The translations under genes and the position numbers were made by a program. From assembly GCA_949286015.1 (NCBI GenBank), contig CASEBB010000004.1, positions 1-46,082 on the forward strand: 46,082 nt of DNA, in the 5' to 3' direction. Shown one piece after another: positions 24,308 through 33,410 of the stretch (the stretch's first letter is position 1; the number at the start of each line of letters is the position of its first letter). Under the pieces are notes generated by a model. The model saw only the letters and a program-made list of their open reading frames with translations. It was not told where the DNA came from and ran no database searches. Origin of the DNA: an uncultured Succinivibrionaceae bacterium. Its GTDB lineage: Bacteria; Pseudomonadota; Gammaproteobacteria; Enterobacterales; Succinivibrionaceae.

Positions 24308-24333
24308 AAACATACAACCATGTTTGTATGTTT
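24308..24333 (+). promoter_or_regulatory. AcrR-type operator in front of acrAB
   Basis: AAACATACAA-N6-TTGTATGTTT, a perfect 10-bp palindrome. The core ACATAC-N10-GTATGT has exactly the spacing of the E. coli AcrR box upstream of acrAB. It covers the -35 position of a plus-strand promoter whose -10 (TATACT) is at 24338-24343, so binding would block acrAB transcription. Confidence 0.65.
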
Positions 24334-24337
24334 GCGC

Positions 24338-24343
24338 TATACT
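24338..24343 (+). promoter_or_regulatory. -10 box of the acrAB promoter
   Basis: TATACT right after the AcrR-type palindrome. The -35 is weak. If this is the start point, the acrA message has a leader of nearly 900 nt. Confidence 0.45.
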
Positions 24344-24344
24344 A

Positions 24345-25232
24345 CGCAAGGCTACGCAGAGGCGCTGCCTTTAGCAAGTGCACAGCGTGGAGTAACTCTG
24401 ATCGTGGCTATAGTGGGTTGCAGCCGTTAAGGCTCTGTGGCGAGGTGGAAAAAATTTCCCCAAGCCGCGCCTGCTATTGATGTACAATGGCAAAACAGCC
24501 GCCCGTGTGCACCTCTGCTGCCTTGTGACAGCATGTATGGCGCGGCCTCACGAAAGCATCAAGCTAAGATCTGTGCTACGACCCTGCAAAGGCGTGGTAG
24601 TACGGGTCTAGTTTGATGCTTTCGTTGCTTTTGGACTCCCGAAAATTAACACTATTAACGTTTTTGACTGTAAAAGATGTAACAAAAGCGCGGCGCCACT
24701 TACGCTGCCTACTGCCAGCAAAAGCAGAGGATAAGCGGTGCGCTCACGTTTTTGCGGGGCATCCACAGGTAAAATTACGTAGTGTTAACACACCAAGGCT
24801 CTCTGTGCATCATTGCGCTGCCTGCTGGTGTTTACAGCACAGCCTGCTTACGTGGACACTCCTTTTCTGGCCATTACTCTTTTTCAGGTTCTCTCTTAAG
24901 TGACAGAGCCGAGAAAGGCGGAGGGAAACGGAGCTTACTTACTTAAGCCACGTAAAAGTGCTGGCAACCGTAGACCGACACTGGACTTTACGCTTAAGAC
25001 ACGTGCTAGCTGCTGGCACCTTAGGCCAGCCCCACCGCTGCCAGAGGTAGATGCGGGGACAGGCCTAAAACGCCTAAGCGCAAAGACGGGGAATGAGGAC
25101 GTGGCCACAGAGCCTTAGCGCTCTTACTTTAGAGTGCTGATGCTCTTTTTGGTGACAACTGCGCAGCAGTGCAGTTTTCCAGCAGCCTCATTGCGGGACG
25201 GGTTCTTCACGTTCGTTCAAGGATTCTCAGGT
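24345..25232 (+). other. Long acrAB leader, no gene
   Basis: About 890 bases between the putative promoter and acrA without a credible gene. It contains the long hairpin at 24550-24625. Near 24925-25040 there is a diverged tandem duplication of about 60 bp (CTTAAG-CACGT...TGCTGGCA-C..TAG-CC twice). The 72-codon frame at 24900-25118 is explained by that duplication and has no known relatives I recognise. Confidence 0.4.
24550..24625 (+). ncRNA. Long structured hairpin in the acrAB leader
   Basis: Arms 24550-24579 and 24597-24625 pair over 29 base pairs with a single bulged A (24567). All four non-Watson-Crick positions are G-U pairs if the plus strand is transcribed, and would be A-C mismatches in minus-strand RNA. 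The top can close further as CCU-GCAA-AGG, a GNRA tetraloop. It could be an attenuator, processing site or processed small RNA; an IS-derived (MITE-like) hairpin is also possible. Confidence 0.55.
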
Positions 25233-26456
25233 ATGTTCCTGTCTAGCATAAATAAAAAGCATCTTCTACCAAGTGCTTTTGCGGCAGCCCTGATATTGTC
25301 AGGTTGCGGTGAAGCAGAGCAGACTACTCAGGCCCAAAGCCTCCCTGTGGACGTCTATACCGTACAAACCATGGAAGTGCCTATCGTCTCCAATCTGACG
25401 GGACGTGTCAGCGCTACCCGCCGCGCTGAAGTGCGCCCACAGGTCTCCGGTATCATCCAAAAGCGTCTCTTTGTTGAAGGCTCCACCGTCTCCGAGGGCG
25501 ATCAGCTCTACCAGATCGATCCTTCCTTGTACGAAGCTGACGTCAACAGCGCTAAGGCCAACTTAAAGAGCGCCGAGGCCAATCTCTACGCCACCAAGTT
25601 ACGTGCCGACCGCTATCGTCAATTACTGTCACAAAAGGCAGTCTCCAAGCAAGACTACGACGATGCGCAAGCTGCTTACTTACAAGCTGATGCTGCGGTA
25701 AAGGCCGCTGAGGCTACCTTAGAGACGGCCAATATTAACCTTGCCTACACCAAAGTCTATGCGCCAATCTCCGGCCGTATCTCTAAGTCCAACTTCACTG
25801 AGGGTGCCTTAGTTAACGCGCAGCAAACCAATCCACTGACCACCATTCAGCAGATGGATCCAATGTACGTGGACTTAGGTCAGACAGTGGAAGATCACAT
25901 GGCATTACGTCAGGCCATGGCTGATGGCGCGGTGAAGACCACTGATGGCAAGGCTCCAGTTGACATCTACTTCTCCAATGGCACCAAGTACCGTCACCAA
26001 GGTCAATTAGAGTTCTCTGATGTGACTGTGGATGAAACCACCGGCATGGTGAGCGTGCGTGCCATTGTGCCAAACCCAGAGCAGACGCTGCTGCCTGGCA
26101 TGTTCTTACGCGGCGCCATCCATGAGGGCACCATTCCAAACGCGGTGGTGGTACGTCAGGATGCCGTGATTCGTGAGGCGGGCGGCTTAAGCTACGTCTA
26201 TATAGTCGATGACCACAATCAAGCCCAGCGTGCCGTGATTAAGATCGGTACGGAGTACAACGGCTACTATGTCGTGGCTACGGGCTTAAAGGTCGGTGAC
26301 AAGGTGATCACCACCAACCTGCAAAAGATTCGTTCTGGTGCCCCAGTGCAAATTGTTGCGGCACCAGCACAAGGCCAAGACGGCGCTGCTAATGAGGCGG
26401 GCGCTGCTGCGGCTACTGACGCTACCACCGGCACCGGTGCAGCTGACAAGGCGTAA
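25233..26456 (+). CDS. acrA: RND efflux periplasmic adaptor AcrA
   Basis: Membrane-fusion lipoprotein linking the AcrB pump to an outer-membrane channel. From ATG 25233 (AAGGA about 9 nt upstream) it is 407 aa, close to the 397 aa of E. coli AcrA. Lipobox LSGC with Cys21 follows a short signal (KKHLLPSAFAAALI). Domains in order: beta-barrel/lipoyl half (VRPQVSGIIQKRLFVEGSTVSEGDQLYQIDP), alpha-helical hairpin (NSAKANLKSAEANLYATKLRADRY...), second lipoyl half (YTKVYAPISGRISKSNFTEGALV), beta-barrel (GMFLRG) and membrane-proximal region. An Ala/Thr/Gly tail ends the protein. The frame is open to 25134 but upstream lacks a lipoprotein signal. Confidence 0.95.
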   Translation: MFLSSINKKHLLPSAFAAALILSGCGEAEQTTQAQSLPVDVYTVQTMEVPIVSNLTGRVSATRRAEVRPQVSGIIQKRLFVEGSTVSEGDQLYQIDPSLYEADVNSAKANLKSAEANLYATKLRADRYRQLLSQKAVSKQDYDDAQAAYLQADAAVKAAEATLETANINLAYTKVYAPISGRISKSNFTEGALVNAQQTNPLTTIQQMDPMYVDLGQTVEDHMALRQAMADGAVKTTDGKAPVDIYFSNGTKYRHQGQLEFSDVTVDETTGMVSVRAIVPNPEQTLLPGMFLRGAIHEGTIPNAVVVRQDAVIREAGGLSYVYIVDDHNQAQRAVIKIGTEYNGYYVVATGLKVGDKVITTNLQKIRSGAPVQIVAAPAQGQDGAANEAGAAAATDATTGTGAADKA

Positions 26457-26739
26457 GCCCCTGCTGCGTAAAGCGCAGCACTTTGCTGCGTGAAAACACA
26501 GCGCTCTGCTCCGTGTGGCGCAGCACAGCGCTGTGTGTAAACGCAGACCACAATCACAAGAGATAGCTTCCTCTTAAGCGCAAGCATGCCACCCACGACT
26601 TACTACGGTGGCTGCGCTTGTGCGATGCAAGAGCAGACAGTAACGCGACTTCCCCGTGGCCAGCGTAGTGACTACGCTCCCACTGGCGCTTACTGTGAGG
26701 CTGTTGCTGGGGCTAACTTGTAGGGATCTAAACTTCTAT
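26457..26739 (+). promoter_or_regulatory. Hairpin-rich acrA-acrB intercistronic region
   Basis: 283 nt separate acrA and acrB; in E. coli these genes are about 20 nt apart. TGCTGCG...CGCAGCA (26462-26480) and ACACAGCGC...GCGCTGTGT (26496-26504/26528-26536) are perfect 7- and 9-bp stems, and CACAGCGCTGTG is itself a palindrome. No promoter is obvious. mRNA stabilisation or differential expression is possible. Confidence 0.5.
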
Positions 26740-29700
26740 ATGGCACGTTTCTTTATCAACCGCCCGATTTTCGCGTGGGTGATCGCCATTGTGATCATGC
26801 TAGCTGGCTTGGTATCTGTGTTTACCTTGCCAGTATCACAATACCCGACCATTGCCCCGCCATCGGTGTCGATCCGTGCGAGCTATCCAGGTGCTGATGC
26901 AAGTACGGTGGAACGCTCAGTAACGCAGATTATTGAGCAGAACCTGACGGGTCTTGACGGCTACATGTACATGTCCGCAAGCTCCGACTCCTATGGCAAC
27001 TCCTCGATCACCATCACCTTTGAGCCTGGTACCAACGCTGATATTGCGCAAGTGCAAGTGCAGAACAAAATGCAGCAAACACAGTCGCAATTACCATCGG
27101 TGGTGCAGCAAAACGGTGTGGACGTCTCCAAGTCGACTGACGCCTTCTTGATGATCGTGGGCTTAGTAGCCAACGACGGTCTGCACGATAACTCTGACCT
27201 CTCGGACTACATTTACGCCAACATCCGTGAGCCAATGGCTCGTGTGACTGGTGTGGGTGACTTAATGGTGTTCGGTGCTGAGTACGCCATGCGTATTTGG
27301 GTCGACCCAGAAAAACTCACCAACTTAGCCATTTCCATTCCTGAGGTCACCGCTGCTATCACCGCGCAAAACGCGCAGGTTACCTACGGTTCCTTAGGTG
27401 GTACGCCAGCCGTTCCAGGTCAGCAATACTCCTACACTATTACCGGTCAAAAGCGCTTAGAGAGCGTCGAGCAATTTGAGAACATCCTGCTGCGCGTCAA
27501 CACTGACGGCACCATGGTGCGCTTAAAGGACGTCGCACGTATCGAGTTAGGCTCGGAGAGCTACCAGTTCTCCGGTACGGAAAATGGCAAGCCATCCTCT
27601 GGTATTGCTATTCGTCTGGCCGCTAACGCTAACGCTCTTGACACCGCCACGCGCGTCAAAGCATTAGTGGAGGAGTTAGCTCCTTACTTCCCAGAGTGGA
27701 TTGACTACTCTTACCCTTACGACACCACCGACTTCATTAAGGTTTCGATCACTGAGGTGTTCCACACCTTAATCGAGGCCATTATTCTGGTGGTGCTCAT
27801 CATGTACCTGTTCTTACAGAACATCCGCGCTACCTTGATTCCATCGATCACGGTGCCTGTGGTGCTGTTAGGAACATTCGCCATTATGGCGGTGCTAGGC
27901 TTCTCGATTAACACCCTGACCATGTTCGGCTTGGTGCTAGCCATCGGTCTTCTGGTGGACGACGCCATCGTGGTGGTCGAGAACGTCGAACGTATTATTA
28001 GTGAGGAGCATTTACCACCAAAACACGCCACCATTAAGTCCATGGATGAAATCACGGGCGCCTTAGTCGGTATCGCCTTGGTGCTGTCGGCGGTGTTCAT
28101 CCCAATGGCCTTCTTTGGTGGTTCGACGGGCGTGATTTACCGCCAGTTCTCCATCACCATTGTGTCGGCGATGGTGCTGTCGGTGTTAGTCGCACTGATC
28201 TTAACGCCAGCTCTGTGCGCCACCATGTTGCAGTCCGAGGAGCAGCGTGAGGCTCCACCAAAGACGGCGCTAGGTCGCAGCATAAAGAGCTTTACGGATA
28301 AGATCTTTGCCCCGCTCAATGCCTTCTTTGGCATGTTCAATCGCGGCTTCGCGGCTTGCTCGCATGCATACCAAAGACACGTCTCGAAGGTAGTGCACCA
28401 GCTCAAGCGCCAGATCTTTTTCTACATTGTGATCTGCCTTGCGTTAGGCTTCTGCTTTACGCGCATTCCTTCGGCCTTCTTACCAAACGAAGACCAAGGC
28501 GTGCTGATGTCGATGGTGAACTTACCTGCCGGTTCCACGGTAGAGAAGACCAAAGACACCTTACAGAAGCTGTCTGACTACTTCATGCAGAACGAGGCGG
28601 AGAACGTCGACACCATTATGGCGGTGACGGGCTTCTCGTTCGCTGGCTCTGGTCAGAACATGGCCATGGCGTTCATTAAGCTCAAGGATTGGTCGTTACG
28701 ACCTGATGCCGACCAGCATGCTGACGCCATTGTGAACCGTGCTTACATGCCACTTTTAGGCATTCGTGAGGGCTTAGCTTTCGCCTTCAACCTGCCAGCT
28801 ATTCCTGAGTTAGGTATTGCCTCGGGCTTCGACCTTTACTTACAGGATAACGGCGGTGCCGGTCACGAGGCTTTAACCAAGGTGCGTCAAGACTATGTGT
28901 ACGCTGCGCAGCAGTCTCCACTGCTCATGCAGGTGCGTGCTAATGGTCAAGATGACGTGCCACAGTTTAAGCTGAACATTGACTACGAAAAGGCCTTAGC
29001 TTTAGGTCTGAGCGTTACTGACATCAACACGACCTTATCAGCGGCATGGGGTTCGGCGTATATCGACAACTTCATGGAACGCAACCGTGTGAAGAAGGTG
29101 TACTTACAGGCTGAAGCCGATGCTCGTATGAACGAGCTCGACTTAAACAAGTGGTATATCCGCAACTCTTCAGGGCAGATGGTGCCATGCTCGGCCTTTA
29201 TTAGCACTTCATGGGACTACGGTTCGCCACGTCTCGAGCGCTTTAACGGTGTGGGCGCCATGAACATTCAAGGTGCTCCTGCTCCAGGCGTCTCCACTGG
29301 TGAGGCCATGGCCGAGATGGAGCGCATTGCTGCTGAGGTGCTGCCAAGTGGCTTTGGTATTTCGTGGACGGGTGTGTCCTTCCAAGAGCGCCTCTCTGGT
29401 ACCCAAGCACCACTGCTGTACGCGGTATCGCTCCTGATCGTGTTCTTATCGTTAGCAGCTCTGTATGAGTCGTGGTCGATTCCTTTTGCAGTGATGCTGG
29501 TGGTGCCATTAGGCATTATCGGTGCGGTGTTAGCGGCTTTAATCACGCAATATGTACCGGTACAGACGGTGCTGAGAAATGACGTGTACTTCCAGGTAGG
29601 TCTGCTGACCACAGTGGGTCTATCGGCCAAGAACGCCATTTTGATTGTGGAGTTTGCTAAAGAGCTCTATGACAAGGGCAACCGCTTAACTGAGGCGGTG

Positions 29701-30024
29701 ATTGAGGCGGCGCGTATTCGTCTGCGTCCTATTCTCATGACCTCGGCGGCCTTTATTTTAGGTGTGTTGCCACTGGCTCTGTCCTCTGGTGCTGGTGCTG
29801 CTGGTCGTAACGAGATTGGTATCTGCGTGATCGGCGGTATGCTCTCGGCTACGGTGCTGGCTATTTTCTTCGTGCCGGTGTTCTTTGTGTTAGTGATGCG
29901 TTACTTCACGAAGTACATTCCAGCTGATCAAAAGAAGAAGATGGCGGAGATTGAGGAGGAGAAGATTCGCGCTCGTCAGCAGCGTGCTTTAGAGGAAGGT
30001 AAGCACTTACCACCTACGGAGTAA
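26740..30024 (+). CDS. acrB: RND multidrug efflux transporter AcrB
   Basis: Inner-membrane proton/drug antiporter, homotrimer working with AcrA and a TolC-type channel. 1094 aa from ATG 26740 ([17 protein letters not shown], the classic HAE1 start); E. coli AcrB is 1049 aa. Proton-relay residues are present: Asp407 and Asp408 in [13 protein letters not shown], and the TM10 Lys in [16 protein letters not shown] (about 964). Two halves, each with one TM helix, a large periplasmic loop and five more TM helices, are visible. The frame extends upstream to 26656 with a non-RND sequence; AGGGAT lies 12-13 nt before the chosen ATG. Charged C-tail [17 protein letters not shown]. No tolC in the window. 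Confidence 0.96.
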   Translation: MARFFINRPIFAWVIAIVIMLAGLVSVFTLPVSQYPTIAPPSVSIRASYPGADASTVERSVTQIIEQNLTGLDGYMYMSASSDSYGNSSITITFEPGTNADIAQVQVQNKMQQTQSQLPSVVQQNGVDVSKSTDAFLMIVGLVANDGLHDNSDLSDYIYANIREPMARVTGVGDLMVFGAEYAMRIWVDPEKLTNLAISIPEVTAAITAQNAQVTYGSLGGTPAVPGQQYSYTITGQKRLESVEQFENILLRVNTDGTMVRLKDVARIELGSESYQFSGTENGKPSSGIAIRLAANANALDTATRVKALVEELAPYFPEWIDYSYPYDTTDFIKVSITEVFHTLIEAIILVVLIMYLFLQNIRATLIPSITVPVVLLGTFAIMAVLGFSINTLTMFGLVLAIGLLVDDAIVVVENVERIISEEHLPPKHATIKSMDEITGALVGIALVLSAVFIPMAFFGGSTGVIYRQFSITIVSAMVLSVLVALILTPALCATMLQSEEQREAPPKTALGRSIKSFTDKIFAPLNAFFGMFNRGFAACSHAYQRHVSKVVHQLKRQIFFYIVICLALGFCFTRIPSAFLPNEDQGVLMSMVNLPAGSTVEKTKDTLQKLSDYFMQNEAENVDTIMAVTGFSFAGSGQNMAMAFIKLKDWSLRPDADQHADAIVNRAYMPLLGIREGLAFAFNLPAIPELGIASGFDLYLQDNGGAGHEALTKVRQDYVYAAQQSPLLMQVRANGQDDVPQFKLNIDYEKALALGLSVTDINTTLSAAWGSAYIDNFMERNRVKKVYLQAEADARMNELDLNKWYIRNSSGQMVPCSAFISTSWDYGSPRLERFNGVGAMNIQGAPAPGVSTGEAMAEMERIAAEVLPSGFGISWTGVSFQERLSGTQAPLLYAVSLLIVFLSLAALYESWSIPFAVMLVVPLGIIGAVLAALITQYVPVQTVLRNDVYFQVGLLTTVGLSAKNAILIVEFAKELYDKGNRLTEAVIEAARIRLRPILMTSAAFILGVLPLALSSGAGAAGRNEIGICVIGGMLSATVLAIFFVPVFFVLVMRYFTKYIPADQKKKMAEIEEEKIRARQQRALEEGKHLPPTE

Positions 30025-30366
30025 GCTGAGGCCTAACCTCCAGCATAAGTTCCCGCCACAATAAAGGCTGGGGGCTTAGAACTGAAAGGGGCGTAGCTGC
30101 ACAAGTGGCTATGCCCCTTTTGCTTTTGCGTGGAGCCAGCGAGGTACCCAGCAAGGCACTGTGCAGCACAGCGAAGCACAGCAGCTAAGCGCTAACCCCC
30201 ATCTCAGCTGCCAGAGATGGTTATGCTTATCTCCTGCAAAAAAGCCTCATTTGCCCGCAGCGCAAAATGCTATGCTGTAACTTACCTCTTAAGGTAACTC
30301 CCCCTACTCTTACCAGAAAGCCCCCAAACGACCGCGCTGCGGCCACGCAAGAAAAAGGACATACTG
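30025..30366. other. Gap after acrB
   Basis: About 340 bases holding the acrB terminator and, presumably, the promoter of the next gene. Nothing else seen. Confidence 0.4.
30085..30127 (+). terminator. Rho-independent terminator of acrAB
   Basis: AAAGGGGCGTAGC and GCTATGCCCCTTTT form a 13-bp stem with one G-U pair around a 10-nt loop, then a T-rich tract. Located 60 nt after the acrB stop. Confidence 0.88.
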
Positions 30367-31542
30367 ATGGCTGGTTTTAGCATCAATGAAAGCCTGTTTG
30401 TGATCGACATGGACGACGATTCGCCGAGCATCCTGCAGGTAGGTGAGATCTTAGCTGACGGCATCAAGATTGGCGTGGATCGCGATCGGGGTGAAGAGTT
30501 CGCCTTTTATGTCAGTGAGGATGGCCACTTTGATATCTTAGCGGCTAAGCCACGCTTAGCTGAGCGCTGGGTACAAGAGGGCTATCTGCAAAAGCACATG
30601 CTGCAATTGCACCTCGATGCTAATGACGAGATTGACTGCTACCTCCTTATCAGCCCATCATCCCACATCTTATCGCGCATGACTGATATCCGCGTTTACG
30701 GCTCGCGCTACTACGCCCATATGGTAGCCAGCGCCATGTGGCACAGCCGCAATCGCGACGCCCATATCAACCTGCGTGACGGCATCATCTGCGAGCTCTA
30801 TGGTGTGGTGCTGCCAACCTACACGCTGACACCAATGGTGGCTGACTTAGCACTCTTAAACAACGTGCTGCGCGGCCAATATGACAGCGAAGACTTACGC
30901 AGCCCTGATGACTTTGCTCGTGAGAGCAACAATAGCTCTTTTGGTGGCTTAAACCGCATCAGCTTTAATCAAGCCTTAAAGGCCCATGATATGGCCGTGG
31001 ACACGGTTGAGCCTTACTTCCAATTAGGCGAGGAGGTAGATGACTTTGTCCAGCTGAAAACGCACGCCATTATCACCGGTGCGCTGGAGCTGCGCCCAGA
31101 GTTCCAGCTCTATGCGACCAGCAGTGATATGGTCTTATTGGTTTTAGAAAACCACTGGGCTCAAGAGCTGATTGACCGCAACTTGCTGCTGCAAATGAAC
31201 CTCAAGCCAGTGCCATTAGGAGGCGAGCCAGTCAAGGCTCTCCCGCTGCCACGACGCTATGCAGTTGAGGCCCTGAATAACCGCCACTTTGGCTTAAATC
31301 AGTCTGCGGCTTTTGACTTAGCACTGGCGTTACAGCGTGCCCGCCATAAGATGCCTGAGGCCAGCTTTAAGGATGCGCTCTATGTGCAGGAGCTGGGATT
31401 AGTGCTGCCAACGAAGTTTAGCGGTGGCAACAAGAGCGAGGATGTGGCACTGATTCGTGAGATCGTGAGCACCGGCCCATTTGCGCAGGGCCCATTCTTA
31501 GCTGACGTGGTCAAAAGCTGCGAGGCCATTGTAAGCGCCTAA
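30367..31542 (+). CDS. Hypothetical protein, 391 aa
   Basis: A soluble-looking protein that I do not recognise. No signal peptide, membrane helix or nucleotide-binding motif is visible. It begins MAGFSINESLFVIDMDDDSPSILQ and is rich in mixed alpha/beta segments (FYVSEDGHFDILAAKPRLAERWVQEGYL; YGSRYYAHMVASAMWHSRNRDAHINL; ELRPEFQLYATSSDMVLLVLENHWAQELIDRNLLLQ). Composition is normal, unlike the Ala/Ser-rich proteins nearby, which argues for a real conserved gene. It stands alone between the acrAB terminator and fldA, on the same strand as both. Confidence 0.75.
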   Translation: MAGFSINESLFVIDMDDDSPSILQVGEILADGIKIGVDRDRGEEFAFYVSEDGHFDILAAKPRLAERWVQEGYLQKHMLQLHLDANDEIDCYLLISPSSHILSRMTDIRVYGSRYYAHMVASAMWHSRNRDAHINLRDGIICELYGVVLPTYTLTPMVADLALLNNVLRGQYDSEDLRSPDDFARESNNSSFGGLNRISFNQALKAHDMAVDTVEPYFQLGEEVDDFVQLKTHAIITGALELRPEFQLYATSSDMVLLVLENHWAQELIDRNLLLQMNLKPVPLGGEPVKALPLPRRYAVEALNNRHFGLNQSAAFDLALALQRARHKMPEASFKDALYVQELGLVLPTKFSGGNKSEDVALIREIVSTGPFAQGPFLADVVKSCEAIVSA

Positions 31543-32047
31543 AGTCCTCCCCCCCCTCGTCTGCAGTGTCCTTGCATGCACGCAATCGTCTCTGCACCAC
31601 TTTCCCTGTAAAACAGGTGGCTGCCACAATGTGCTTGTAAATGGCGTGAGATAGAACCAGCATAAGATGCTACGCAGCAAACCAGCGGCGCCTCTGAGGC
31701 TCTACCACAGCGGTCGCAAGCAGCAAGAGGGCGAAATCCCATTGCTGTAGCAGAGGCAGAGGCTGCGGCGGCAGCAGTGACGCGCCTGCAAGCAAAGCTA
31801 CTGAGTAGCGTCACTGCCTCCCCGCAACCCGTCCGCTGGTACAACGTTTCACCACCTACAGCCCAGCACTAGCGGCTATTTGCACGTAAATGATAAAAAT
31901 TATCATCTACGTATGAGCCCTGCAAATCACCTTACAATGCCGAGTGTATGGGCTTTTCACCAAAGCTCTGCGCTCCCTTCCCCCAAGAATGCTCAGTACC
32001 GCAATGGCGGTCACGTTTCTTCCTCACTCATCCACAGGCGACTTTTT
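31543..32047. other. Gap upstream of flavodoxin with Fur-controlled promoter
   Basis: About 500 bases. Apart from the Fur box and promoter listed separately, there is a C8 tract near 31549 and nothing else recognisable. The open frame 31880-32047 in front of fldA is the leader, not protein: it contains the Fur box. Confidence 0.45.
31880..31906 (+). promoter_or_regulatory. Fur box and promoter of fldA
   Basis: TGATAAA-A-ATTATCA (31891-31905) matches the 7-1-7 Fur consensus at 14 of 15 positions. It sits between a TTGCAC -35 (31880-31885) and a TATCAT -10 (31901-31906), spacing 15. Iron-loaded Fur would cover the promoter, so flavodoxin would be made when iron is scarce, as is well known for this protein. 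Confidence 0.75.
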
Positions 32048-32560
32048 ATGAAAAAGATCGGTTTATTCTATGGCACCTACACCGGCACCACTGGTAATGT
32101 CGCCCAGCGCATTGCCAAGGAGCTGGGAGAAGAAAACGTGGAGCTACACAATATCAGCGTCGATGGTGAGTGTATGGGCAACTATGACATCCTCATTATT
32201 GGCACCTCGACGTGGAGCATTGGCGAGCTGCAAGAGGACTGGGACAAGTTCATGCCTAAGCTGGAGCAGATGAGCTTTGAGGGCAAGACGGTGGCGTTAT
32301 TTGGCACGGGAGACCAGATTGCCTACCCCGACACGTTCTTAGACGGCATGGGCATGCTCTACGAGACCTTCCAGTACCGTGGGGCCCATTTTGTGGGTTT
32401 CTGGCCAACGACGGGCTATGACTTCACCAGTCCGCTGCCATTGTTAGACCACGATCACTTTGTGGGTTTAGCCATTGATGAGGACAACCAGCCGGAGCTG
32501 ACGGACGAGCGCATCAAGAAGTGGTGTGAGATGATTCGTCCTGCTTTAGAGCTGGCATAG
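32048..32560 (+). CDS. fldA: Flavodoxin FldA
   Basis: Small FMN-containing electron carrier, 170 aa, the long-chain type (E. coli FldA 176 aa). FMN phosphate loop GTYTGTTGNVA (residues 9-19), Trp-containing isoalloxazine loop STWSIGELQEDWDKF, and 90s loop GTGDQIAYPDTFLDGMG. The tail has the typical GFDF-like motif GYDFTSPLP. Start ATG 32048 gives the canonical MKKIGLFYGT; the frame is open to 31880 but crosses the Fur-box promoter. It would replace ferredoxin in iron limitation and serve pyruvate or radical-SAM enzymes. Confidence 0.96.
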   Translation: MKKIGLFYGTYTGTTGNVAQRIAKELGEENVELHNISVDGECMGNYDILIIGTSTWSIGELQEDWDKFMPKLEQMSFEGKTVALFGTGDQIAYPDTFLDGMGMLYETFQYRGAHFVGFWPTTGYDFTSPLPLLDHDHFVGLAIDEDNQPELTDERIKKWCEMIRPALELA

Positions 32561-32836
32561 CTTCAAGCGCACAGCTACCCGCACCGCAGTCCCCAGAAAA
32601 GAGCCCAGACGCGGCATCATGCAAGCTGTGTCTGGATCTCTATGGCTGTTGCCTACATCCCCCATACACCTGCCTTTAGCAGCCATTAAGCCGCGCCCGC
32701 AGCGCGCCTTCCTTAGTATCCCTTCTTCAGCGCCGCCCGCGCCCACCATCCCCACCGCACCAGCACCACCTCAGCTGTACCCCCAGACCGCTTCCCTAGC
32801 GCTTTCTCTGCCTTTAATAGATACAACACACAGTCA

Positions 32837-32866
32837 TAAAAAAAGCGCCACACGGCGCTTCTTTTT
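32837..32866 (-). terminator. Terminator after the tRNA genes (possibly bidirectional)
   Basis: AAGCGCC-ACAC-GGCGCTT with seven A before and five T after, so it can act in both directions. It ends the minus-strand tRNA transcript about 35 nt past tRNA-Leu, and could also stop transcription coming from fldA. Confidence 0.85.
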
Positions 32867-32899
32867 AATTCACCACTACTCTATCCCATTTGTAGTGAA

Positions 32900-32984
32900 T
32901 GGTGCGAAAGATGGGACTCGAACCCATACACCTTGCGGCACTAACACCTGAAGCTAGCGCGTCTACCAATTCCGCCACTTTCGC
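32900..32984 (-). tRNA. tRNA-Leu (CAG)
   Basis: 85-nt class II tRNA with encoded CCA. Acceptor GCGAAAG/CTTTCGC, D-arm GCGGAATTGGTAGACGCGC, anticodon loop TTCAGGT (CAG), long variable arm, T-arm ATGGGTTCGAGTCCCAT. It closely follows the E. coli tRNA-Leu(CAG) pattern. It lies 13 nt after tRNA-Arg in the same transcript. Confidence 0.97.
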
Positions 32985-32997
32985 ACGGTTCTTGATA

Positions 32998-33074
32998 TGG
33001 CGACCCCGATGAGAGTCGAACTCATGACCACCAGCTTCGGAAACTGATACTCTATCCAACTGAGCTACGGGGTC
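32998..33074 (-). tRNA. tRNA-Arg (CCG)
   Basis: 77-nt tRNA with encoded CCA. Acceptor GACCCCG/CGGGGTC, D-arm GCTCAGTTGGATAGAGT, anticodon loop TTCCGAA (CCG), T-arm ATGAGTTCGACTCTCAT. First gene of a two-tRNA minus-strand transcript. Confidence 0.97.
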
Positions 33075-33121
33075 AAGAATGCGCGGTTCCAACTAACCGT
33101 GCCATTCAAGAAAGTGCGTGC

Positions 33122-33175
33122 ATTATAACAACTTTTTGGCAGTTGGGAAGCCCCTAACGAAAAAATTTCAAAATT
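33122..33175 (-). promoter_or_regulatory. Promoter of the tRNA-Arg/tRNA-Leu operon
   Basis: TATAAT (33122-33127 on the plus as ATTATA), TTCCCA -35 at 16 nt, a GC-rich discriminator GCACGC and an A/T-rich UP-like stretch (AAAAATTTTGAAATTTTTT) upstream. This layout is typical of stable-RNA promoters. Confidence 0.65.
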
Positions 33176-33410
33176 TTTGCGGAGCGTGGCTTAAAAGGGC
33201 TTATATAAGCCAACGGTGCAGGGGTTAGTCGTGTACAAACTCTTGCTACCAGTAAGAGCGTGAGGCCAAAAAGCTGATAAACAAGCCAAAACACAAAAGA
33301 GTGCGCTGTATGCAGCCCTCTAGAGACAGCGCCGCTTTCGCTTACAATACAGTCCGCTCCTGCCATGACACGGCTCTTTTGCCCTCTTCTCCATAAAGGT
33401 TCCCCTGCTC
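33128..33410. other. Gap between the tRNA promoter and tcdA
   Basis: Divergent promoter region. Apart from the tRNA promoter elements I see no gene; the 70-codon minus-strand frame at 33154-33366 overlaps the UP element and is not called. Confidence 0.35.

Noticed and set aside
24900..25118. 72-codon frame in the acrAB leader
   Set aside because: Its internal protein repeat simply mirrors a DNA duplication; no ribosome site or known family.
26656..26739. N-terminal extension of AcrB
   Set aside because: RND pumps start at the M-x-x-FFI-RP-F segment; the upstream residues have no family match.
31880..32047. N-terminal extension of flavodoxin
   Set aside because: This segment contains the Fur box and promoter; the normal flavodoxin start MKKIGLFYGT is at 32048.
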